Origin: Acidimicrobiia bacterium
GTDB taxonomy: Bacteria > Acidobacteriota > Vicinamibacteria > Vicinamibacterales > UBA2999
Length of the DNA: 49,263 bases
Assembly (NCBI GenBank): GCA_016871275.1
Contig: VFZG01000025.1
Span: forward strand, 1 to 49,263
Direction: 5' to 3'
The position numbers and the translations under genes were made by a program. Below, one piece after another: positions 39,597-46,648 of the stretch. The notes below the pieces were generated by a model, which saw only the letters and a program-made list of their open reading frames with translations, had not been told where the DNA came from and searched no databases. The first letter of the stretch is position 1; each line of letters opens with the position of its first letter.

Positions 39597-42095
39597 ATGG
39601 CTCGCCGTCTTGCTCTTCTCGCACTGGCCGTACTGCTCACGGCCGGGCTCACGCCGCTCGTCACCGCCGAGCAGCAGAATCTCGCCACGTCGCGCAGTAA
39701 CGCCGACAAGTCGTACCGCGGCGGACGCTTCGACGAAGTCGCTACGATCGCGCAATCGTTCCCGAAGGACGAACAGGTCGCGGTGTATTACGCGTTGTCG
39801 GTGGCGGCGAGGGGCGACTACGCGCGCGCCGAGTCCCTCCTGCAGCCGTTTGCATCGGCCGGCACCGCCGGCGAGGCGGCACTCGAACTCGGGCTGTTGC
39901 AGCTGGCGACGGGCAAGCGCGACCAGGGCCGCCGCGCGCTGATGCTGATCCTGGCCGGCGAGCCTGCCAACCCGACCGCGCGCGACTTCCTCCGCGCCGC
40001 TCGCGCCGCCCGCGCGTTGAACCGCGTGGACGATGCGCAGTCGTATTTCCGCGATGCGATTGCGTTGGCGCCGGCCGATCCGCGGATCAACGCGGAGTGG
40101 GGTGAGCTGTTCCTCGAGAAGTACGCCAAGGCCGACGCGGCCAAGTCGTACCAGGAGGCGCTGAAGGCCGATCCCGAATACGGCCCGGCGCTGCTGGGCA
40201 TGGCCAGGGCGCTGATGGACGAGAACCCGCCGCAGTCGACGGTGTTCGCGCAGCGCGCGCTGGCGCAGAACGCCCACGACTTCGGCGCGTTACTGGTGCT
40301 CGCCAACCTCGCCGTCTACCAGGACAAGAAGGCTGACGTGAAGGCGGCGGTCGACAAGATCCTCGCGGTCAACCCGAAGCATCTCGAAGCGTTGTCCATG
40401 CGGGCCGCGATGGCCTACGTCGAGGGCCGCGACCAGGACTACCAGCAGACGATTGCCGAGGCGCTGAAGATTCATCCCACCTACGGTGAGATCCATCGCG
40501 TGGTCGGCGGCATCACCGCCCATTACTACCGCTTTGACGAAGCGGTGGAGCACACCCGCCGGGCGATCGCGCTCGATCGCGAGAACATCCGCGCCGTCGC
40601 CGATCTCGGCGCGCAGCTGCTGCGCACCGGCGACGAGCGCAACGCGCGCCGCAATCTCGAGACCGCGTTCCGCGTCGATCGCTGGGACGTGATGACCTAC
40701 AACCTGCTCGAGATGCTCGATCGCCTCGATCCGTTCGACACCATCAGGGACGGCGACATGGTCATCCGGCTGGCGCCGGATGAATCGCCGGTGATGAAGC
40801 ACTACGTGCCGCAGTTGGCGCGCGAGGCGCTCGACGCGCTGAGCCGGCGGTGGGAGTTCACGCCGAAGGGACCGATCCTGATCGAGATGTTCCCCAACCA
40901 CGACGACTTCGCCGTCCGCACGCTGGGCCTGCCGGGCATGCTCGGCGCGCTCGGCGCCTGCTTCGGGCGGGTGGTGACGATCGACTCGCCGACCGCGCGC
41001 GATCCCGGCGTGTTCAACTGGGGCGAGACGCTGTGGCACGAGTTGGCGCACGTCGTGACGCTGCAGTTGTCGGGCAACCGGTTGCCGCGGTGGCTGAGCG
41101 AGGGCATTTCGGTGTTCGAGGAGCGCCGCGCGCGTTCCGATTGGGGACGCGAGATGGACATCCCGTTCGCGCGCGCCGTGGATCGCGGCCAGGTGATCAA
41201 GATCCGCGAGCTGAACTCGGGCTTCGCCAGCGCGCAGACGATTTCCTACGCGTATTACCAGGCATCGCTGGTCGTCGAGCACATCGTCGAGCGCTACGGC
41301 CAGCGCAGCCTGCGCACGCTGGTGCAGTCGTATGCGGACGGCAGCGATACGGAAACCGCCATCAAGCAGGCGCTCGGCATCGACATCGACGAACTGCAGC
41401 AGCAGTTCGACGGCATGCTGGAGAAGCGCTACGCGGCGCTGCGTGCCACCCTGAAGATTCCCGCCGATCTGAAGGAGAAGATGTCGGCGGAGCAGGTGCG
41501 GGCGCTGGCCGACAAACATCCGGAGAGCTTCGTCGCGCAGCTGACGGCGGGCCAGGCGCTGATGAGCGGCGATCCCGATGCCGCGCTGACCTACTTCGGG
41601 AAGGCGGCCGAGCTGCTGCCCAATGCGCCGGGTGAAGACAGCCCCTACGCCCTGATGGCGATGCTGGCGCAGAAGAAGGGTGACAAGGCAGCGGCGGCCC
41701 GCGCGCTCGAGAAGCTGATCGCGTTCAGTCACACCGACGTGGCGTCGGCGCGCGCGCTGGTCGGGTTGCTCGACATCGACAAGGAGCCGGCGCGCATGCG
41801 GCTGGCGCTGGAGCGCGTGGTGTCTGTCGACCCCTTCGATGGCGCGGCGCATGCCTTGCTTGGCAGGCTGGCGATGCAGGGCGGCGACCACGCCGAGGCC
41901 GTGCGGTTGTTCCGCGTCGCGCTGGCGACCAAGCCGCCCGATAAGGCCACCGCGCACACCGATCTCGCTGAAGCCCTGTTGAAGGCCGGCCAGCGCGACG
42001 ACGCGCGCAAGCAGGTGCTCGAAGCCCTGCTGGTGGCGCCGAGCTTCACCAGGGCACAGGACTTGCTGCTGAAGCTGAGCGAAGGCAGTAGGTAG
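39597..42095 (+). CDS. TPR protein with embedded peptidase-MA-like gluzincin domain
   Basis: The ATG at 39597 gives 832 residues and a signal peptide (ending near VTA-EQ). The first 400 residues are TPR helices (repeats such as APADPRINAEWGELFLEKYA and AKSYQEALKADPEYGPALLG). A zinc-protease domain of the peptidase MA type follows: HELAHVVTLQ near residue 481 is the HExxH site, and LSEGISVFEE about 24 residues later supplies the third ligand. The C-terminal 270 residues are TPRs again. It heads a run with DUF4159, MoxR and Bat-like genes, so a role in periplasmic protein assembly or turnover with that system is likely. Confidence 0.85.
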   Translation: MARRLALLALAVLLTAGLTPLVTAEQQNLATSRSNADKSYRGGRFDEVATIAQSFPKDEQVAVYYALSVAARGDYARAESLLQPFASAGTAGEAALELGLLQLATGKRDQGRRALMLILAGEPANPTARDFLRAARAARALNRVDDAQSYFRDAIALAPADPRINAEWGELFLEKYAKADAAKSYQEALKADPEYGPALLGMARALMDENPPQSTVFAQRALAQNAHDFGALLVLANLAVYQDKKADVKAAVDKILAVNPKHLEALSMRAAMAYVEGRDQDYQQTIAEALKIHPTYGEIHRVVGGITAHYYRFDEAVEHTRRAIALDRENIRAVADLGAQLLRTGDERNARRNLETAFRVDRWDVMTYNLLEMLDRLDPFDTIRDGDMVIRLAPDESPVMKHYVPQLAREALDALSRRWEFTPKGPILIEMFPNHDDFAVRTLGLPGMLGALGACFGRVVTIDSPTARDPGVFNWGETLWHELAHVVTLQLSGNRLPRWLSEGISVFEERRARSDWGREMDIPFARAVDRGQVIKIRELNSGFASAQTISYAYYQASLVVEHIVERYGQRSLRTLVQSYADGSDTETAIKQALGIDIDELQQQFDGMLEKRYAALRATLKIPADLKEKMSAEQVRALADKHPESFVAQLTAGQALMSGDPDAALTYFGKAAELLPNAPGEDSPYALMAMLAQKKGDKAAAARALEKLIAFSHTDVASARALVGLLDIDKEPARMRLALERVVSVDPFDGAAHALLGRLAMQGGDHAEAVRLFRVALATKPPDKATAHTDLAEALLKAGQRDDARKQVLEALLVAPSFTRAQDLLLKLSEGSR

Positions 42096-42097
42096 TG

Positions 42098-42904
42098 ATG
42101 CTTCGCCGCTGGGCGTTCGCCGCGTTGGTGATGGCGGTCATCGCCGCCGATCCAGTGGCGTCCGGCTTTGCCCGGACGGTATCCGAACAGCTGCCCGTGG
42201 TCGACGGCAGCAGGTTCGCCGGCCTGAAATGGACCTTCGTCCGCATCAAGTACGGTTCCTACGACACCGAGGGTGGAGCGGCGTCGCGTCTGGCGTACTG
42301 GGACGAGCCCTGGGCCATCGATGCCCCGGCGGCGGAGCAGAACCTCTCCCGCCGCATCAAGTCGGTCACGGCGATCGAGGTCGGCGAGCCGATCGTGCTG
42401 ACCCTGGACGATCCGAGGCTCTGGGAGCACCCGTGGATCTACATCGTGGAGCCGAGCAACCTGGTGTTGAAGGACAGTGAAGTGCCGATCCTGCGGGAGT
42501 TCCTGCTGCGCGGCGGCACGCTGACATTCGACGACTTTCACGGTCCGTTCGAGTGGCAACTCACCGAGAGACAATTGAAGCGGGTGTTCCCGGACCGCGA
42601 CATCGTCGAGATGGCGCCGCCACACCCGATTTTTTCGTGCTTCTATCGCATCGACCGCTATCCGCAGATTCCAGGCCTCGGCTCGTTCCTGAGCGGCCGC
42701 ACCTGGGAGAAGGGCGGGTTCACCGCGCACCTGCGCGGCATTCTGGACGACCGGGGCCGCCCGATGGTACTGATCAACTGGAACACTGATATGGGCGATG
42801 GTGTCGAGTGGTCGAACGCGCAGGAATACCAGGGCTACATCAAATGGACCGCGCAGGCCTACCAGATGTTGATCAATGAAGTGATCTACTCACTGACACA
42901 CTAA
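42098..42904 (+). CDS. DUF4159 domain protein
   Basis: The ATG at 42098 (a GTG lies directly before it, overlapping the upstream stop) gives 268 residues and a signal peptide. The DUF4159 landmarks are FVRIKYGSYDTEGGAASRLA (about 46-65), then YWDEPWAIDAPAAEQNLSRR (66-85), LRGGTLTFDDFHGPFEW (about 150-166), HPIFSCFY near 185 and LINWNTDMGDGVEW near 225. The fold is thought to resemble glutamine-amidotransferase-like ThuA domains. It is commonly found next to MoxR/Bat genes; function unknown. Its stop overlaps the MoxR start as TAATG. Confidence 0.85.
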   Translation: MLRRWAFAALVMAVIAADPVASGFARTVSEQLPVVDGSRFAGLKWTFVRIKYGSYDTEGGAASRLAYWDEPWAIDAPAAEQNLSRRIKSVTAIEVGEPIVLTLDDPRLWEHPWIYIVEPSNLVLKDSEVPILREFLLRGGTLTFDDFHGPFEWQLTERQLKRVFPDRDIVEMAPPHPIFSCFYRIDRYPQIPGLGSFLSGRTWEKGGFTAHLRGILDDRGRPMVLINWNTDMGDGVEWSNAQEYQGYIKWTAQAYQMLINEVIYSLTH

Positions 42905-43911
42905 TGAATCCAAGCAGCATCGCCGTTGAAGGGCTGGCCGAGCAGGTCGCCGGCAGCCGTCAGAAGATTCTCGCCGAACTGCGCAAGGTCGTCGTCGGGC
43001 AGGATGAAGTGGTTGACGAAGTGCTGATGGCGCTGTTCTGCGGCGGCCATTGCCTGATCACCGGCGTCCCTGGACTCGCCAAGACGTTGCTGGTGAAAAC
43101 GCTGTCGCAGATCCTGGATCTGAGCTTCAAGCGCATCCAGTTCACGCCCGATCTGATGCCGGCCGACATTACCGGCACCGAGATTCTCGACGAGGATCAT
43201 GGCTCGCGCGCGCTGCGGTTCGTGAAAGGGCCGATCTTCGCGCAGATCATCCTCGCCGACGAGATCAACCGCACGCCGCCGAAGACGCAGGCGGCGCTGC
43301 TCGAGGCCATGCAGGAGTATCACGTCACGGCGGCCGGCCGCACCTATCCGCTGGAGCGGCCGTTCTTCGTGCTCGCCACGCAGAACCCCATCGAGCTGGA
43401 AGGCACTTATCCGCTGCCCGAGGCGCAGCTCGATCGCTTCCTGTTCAACGTGGTCATGACCTATCTGTCGGAAGACGATGAGGTGCGGGTCGTGACCGAT
43501 ACCACCAGCACCAGGCGGGCGGAACCCAATCGCGTGCTGAGCGGCGCGGACATCCTCACCGTCCAGGAGTACGTGCGCCAGGTGCTGGTGGCTGAAGAAG
43601 TAGTGCGATACGCGGTTCGCCTTGCCGACAGCTCCCGCCCGGGGCGGGGCGAGAAACTCGACTTCATCGAGAAATGGGTGAAGTGGGGGGCCGGTCTGCG
43701 TGCCTCGCACGCGCTGGTGATCGGCGCGAAGGCACGGGCCTTGCTGCACGGCCGTCATCACGTGTCGGTCAAAGACATCCAGGCGCTCGCCAAGCCAATC
43801 CTCCGCCACCGCGTGCTGCCGAACTTCTACGCCGAAGCGGAAGGCATCACTGCGGATCGCATTGTCGATCAGCTGCTCGACGCCGTCCCACTCCCGGCCA
43901 GCGGGTTGTGA
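42904..43911 (+). CDS. MoxR-family AAA+ ATPase
   Basis: The 335-residue ATPase has Walker A GVPGLAKT (54-61), Walker B IILADEINR (about 114-122), the ATQNPIELEGTYPLPEAQLD sensor region and the C-terminal AAA lid. MoxR proteins act as chaperones that load metal or assemble complexes through partner VWA proteins. Here the partners are encoded directly downstream: DUF58, a BatA-like VWA protein and DUF4175. Start and upstream stop overlap, and the DUF58 gene begins 3 bases after its stop, so the operon is tightly coupled. Confidence 0.93.
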   Translation: MNPSSIAVEGLAEQVAGSRQKILAELRKVVVGQDEVVDEVLMALFCGGHCLITGVPGLAKTLLVKTLSQILDLSFKRIQFTPDLMPADITGTEILDEDHGSRALRFVKGPIFAQIILADEINRTPPKTQAALLEAMQEYHVTAAGRTYPLERPFFVLATQNPIELEGTYPLPEAQLDRFLFNVVMTYLSEDDEVRVVTDTTSTRRAEPNRVLSGADILTVQEYVRQVLVAEEVVRYAVRLADSSRPGRGEKLDFIEKWVKWGAGLRASHALVIGAKARALLHGRHHVSVKDIQALAKPILRHRVLPNFYAEAEGITADRIVDQLLDAVPLPASGL

Positions 43912-43914
43912 GTC

Positions 43915-44805
43915 GTGGCAGCGGCGCGCTACCTCGACCCGGCGATCGTTGCGCGGCTCGGCACGATCGACCTGCAGGCCCGCACCATCGTCGAAGGATT
44001 CCTGACCGGCCTGCATCGCAGTCCGTACAAGGGATTCAGCGTGGAGTTTGCGGAGTACCGGCAGTATTTGCCCGGTGATGACCTGGCGACGCTGGACTGG
44101 AAGGTGTTTGCGCGCTCCGACAAGCACTTCGTCAAGAAGTACGAAGAGCAAACCAATCTGGCGTGTCATCTGCTGATCGACGTCAGCGCGTCGATGGGCT
44201 ACGCCTCTGGCGAAGTGACCAAGCTGCACTATGCCTCGTATCTCACAGGTGCGATCGCCTACCTGATGCACCGGCAGCGCGACTCGTTCGGGCTGATCGC
44301 CTTCGACGACAGCATTTCGGTCTTGCTGCCCGCCAGCGCGCGGTCGGGTCATCTCCGCACCGTGCTGTTGGCGCTCGAACGCCTGCAGCTGGGCGTGCGC
44401 ACCAATCTGGCGAAGCCGCTGCACGATCTGGCCGCTGCAGTCCGCAAGCGCGGCATGGTGGTGCTGGTGTCCGATCTGCTCGACGATCCAGCCTCCGTGA
44501 TCGATGGCCTCAAGCATTTCCGGTATCGAGGTACGGACGTGATCGTGTTTCACATCCTCGATCCATACGAGCTGAAGTTCCCGTTCGAGCAGGCGGCCCG
44601 GTTCCGGGACATCGAGACCGAAGAAGAGGTCATGGCGGTGCCAGGCGTGGTGCGTGATGACTACATCCGGAAAATGCAGGACCTGATCGGTTACTACCGG
44701 CGTGAGCTGGGGCTTGCCGGCATTGATTACTGCCTGCTCGACACGTCGCAGCCGCTCGAGCTGGGGTTGATGGCGTACCTGATGACACGCCACCGAGCCA
44801 TCTAG
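43915..44805 (+). CDS. DUF58 domain (VWA-like) protein
   Basis: The 296-residue cytoplasmic protein has the DUF58 opening SPYKGFSVEFAEYRQYLPGD, DWKVFARSDKHFVKKYEEQT and a VWA-like core with an intact MIDAS DVSAS at 89-93. RTNLAKPLHDLA and VVLVSDLLDD are later conserved segments. GTG start, 3 bases after moxR. DUF58 proteins nearly always accompany MoxR ATPases and probably link the ATPase to the membrane VWA components. No signal peptide or membrane helix is present. Confidence 0.9.
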   Translation: MAAARYLDPAIVARLGTIDLQARTIVEGFLTGLHRSPYKGFSVEFAEYRQYLPGDDLATLDWKVFARSDKHFVKKYEEQTNLACHLLIDVSASMGYASGEVTKLHYASYLTGAIAYLMHRQRDSFGLIAFDDSISVLLPASARSGHLRTVLLALERLQLGVRTNLAKPLHDLAAAVRKRGMVVLVSDLLDDPASVIDGLKHFRYRGTDVIVFHILDPYELKFPFEQAARFRDIETEEEVMAVPGVVRDDYIRKMQDLIGYYRRELGLAGIDYCLLDTSQPLELGLMAYLMTRHRAI

Positions 44806-44809
44806 GCCG

Positions 44810-46600
44810 ATGTCCTTTCTCTCGCCGCTGTTCCTGATTGGCCTGATCGCGGCGGCGATTCCGATCCTGCTGCACCTGTTTCATCGCAAGACCGAGGTGG
44901 TGGTCGACTTTCCTGCAGTCAGGCTATTGACGCAAGTGCCCGTGCAGCAGCATCGCCGCCGGCAGCTGCGTGAGTTGATCCTGCTGGCCCTGCGAGTGGC
45001 GGCGCTGATCCTGCTGGCGCTGTCGTTCGCGCGGCCGTATTTCGCCGCCACCGTCGCGCCGGCGGCCGCGCCCCTCACCGTGATCGCGGTCGATACCTCG
45101 ATGAGCATGTCTGCCCCGGGCCAGTTCGATCGCGCGCGCCAGGCCGCCACGCGCGCACTGCACGCGGCACCCACACACCACGCGCTGGCGCTGATCGGCT
45201 TTGCCGAGGCCGCGACGATCCTGGTCCAGCCGACCACCGATCGCTCCGCGATCGCATCGGCGCTGACCGCGTTATCGCCCGGGACCGGCGGCACCCGCTA
45301 TCGCACCGCGCTCGCGCGTGTCAGCGAGGTGCTCGGGACTCGCGACGGTCATGTCGCGATCGTCACCGACCTGCAGGAGATTGGATGGGAGTCGAACGAC
45401 GACGGGGGATTGCCGGACGGCGTGAGCGTTGATGTGTCGGGCGTCGCTCCGCCGCCGGGCAACCTGGCGGTGACAGCGGCGCAACGCCGCGGTCGTTCCG
45501 TGTCCGCCTCGATCCAGAACTTCGGCAACAGCGAGGTGCGGACGCCGGTTCGGCTGCTGGCTGCCGGCAAGCAAGTCGCCAGGGCAGATGTGGCCCTCGC
45601 GCCGCTTGGCGCGGCCGATGTCGAGCTGACAGGCGCGCTGCCCTCGTCCGGCGGCGCCGAGGTGCGCGTGGACGATGCGACCGGATACCAAGCCGACAAT
45701 GTCCATGTCGTTGCGCTTGAACCTGCCCGTGCGACGACCGTCGGCGTGGTGGTCGCGGATCCCACCGGCGCCACCGGCGGACTGTATCTCGAGCGCGCGC
45801 TGGCGGTCGCCGACAACGGGCGCGAATTCGATGTCGATGTACAGGATGGCCGAGACGTCGTGAAGTGGACGGAGTCGGATCTGGCCAAGGTTGGTGCGGT
45901 GTTCGTGCTCGGCACACGTACGCTGGATCGCCCCGGCCGCGAGCGGCTGCGAAACTATCTCCAGCGGGGCGGCCAGGTCCTCCTCACGCTGGGACCGGAC
46001 CTGGATCCCGGGACGGTCAGCGATGTGGTTGGAACGCCGATGTCGTTCGCCGATGAGCCGGTGCGCGTGCCCGGCGCGACGATGATTGCCAGCGACGGCC
46101 GCCACCCCATCTTTCGTCCGTTCCTGAATCCGTCGGGCGCCCTCGGAGACGTCCGGGTGGAGCAGCACCGGCGTCTCAACGACCAGACGGGGCGGACGGT
46201 ATTGGCGCGCTTTGCAGGGGGAGACGCCGCGCTGACCGAGCAGGCGGTTGGCGCCGGCAGATTGATGGTTTTCACGTCGGATCTCGATAATCAGTGGGGC
46301 CGCTTCCCGCTCAATCCGTCGTTCGTGCCGTTTGTCGTCGAGACCGCGCGCTACCTGGCGCGCAGCGGGACCCCGTCTCGACAGGGACGGGACCGGGCCC
46401 GGGCGGAAGAATCGAATCCCGCCGCGATGACGACGGAGGAATTTACGAATGCCATCGAGCGAACCGGCCGCGCTGGTCCGCAGGCGCCACGCACGGCCGC
46501 TCGTGACATCGAGGACCGGCAGCGATGGTGGCAGATTGGCCTGGTCGTGATGCTGGTCGCGCTGGCGGGTGAAGCGTTGGTGGGGCGCCGGGTTACATAG
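44810..46600 (+). CDS. BatA-like membrane VWA protein
   Basis: The 596-residue protein opens with the aerotolerance-regulator N-terminal domain: FLSPLFLIGLIAAAIPILLH, LFHRK, and a second helix near 55-75 ending SFARPYF. The VWA domain has an intact MIDAS DTSMS at 95-99. After residue 220 come beta-rich, CARDB-like regions and a GATase-like stretch (LQRGGQVLLTLGPDLD). A final membrane helix lies at about 575-590. It is probably a periplasmic-facing complex partner of MoxR and DUF58, as in Bat operons. Confidence 0.88.
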   Translation: MSFLSPLFLIGLIAAAIPILLHLFHRKTEVVVDFPAVRLLTQVPVQQHRRRQLRELILLALRVAALILLALSFARPYFAATVAPAAAPLTVIAVDTSMSMSAPGQFDRARQAATRALHAAPTHHALALIGFAEAATILVQPTTDRSAIASALTALSPGTGGTRYRTALARVSEVLGTRDGHVAIVTDLQEIGWESNDDGGLPDGVSVDVSGVAPPPGNLAVTAAQRRGRSVSASIQNFGNSEVRTPVRLLAAGKQVARADVALAPLGAADVELTGALPSSGGAEVRVDDATGYQADNVHVVALEPARATTVGVVVADPTGATGGLYLERALAVADNGREFDVDVQDGRDVVKWTESDLAKVGAVFVLGTRTLDRPGRERLRNYLQRGGQVLLTLGPDLDPGTVSDVVGTPMSFADEPVRVPGATMIASDGRHPIFRPFLNPSGALGDVRVEQHRRLNDQTGRTVLARFAGGDAALTEQAVGAGRLMVFTSDLDNQWGRFPLNPSFVPFVVETARYLARSGTPSRQGRDRARAEESNPAAMTTEEFTNAIERTGRAGPQAPRTAARDIEDRQRWWQIGLVVMLVALAGEALVGRRVT

Positions 46601-46624
46601 GTGCCAGGGTGCCACGGTGCCAGG
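46601..46624. repeat. 8-bp tandem repeat before the DUF4175 gene
   Basis: GTGCCAGG, GTGCCACG and GTGCCAGG follow one another directly after the stop of the BatA-like gene, then GGTGACAG. The tract breaks the otherwise tight gene spacing of the operon. Confidence 0.7.
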
Positions 46625-46637
46625 GGTGACAGCGGAG

Positions 46638-46643
46638 TAAAAT
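46638..46643 (+). promoter_or_regulatory. -10-like hexamer of the DUF4175 gene
   Basis: TAAAAT lies 5 bases before the ATG at 46649, too close for a normal leader. It may give a leaderless transcript or be chance within the operon. Confidence 0.3.
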
Positions 46644-46648
46644 CGTTC

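Noticed and set aside
40290-41957. A 555-codon minus-strand frame
   Set aside because: Antisense to the TPR/peptidase gene, with no domain and typical mirror composition.
42901-44793. A 630-codon minus-strand frame
   Set aside because: Antisense to moxR and the DUF58 gene, both with firm motifs on the plus strand.
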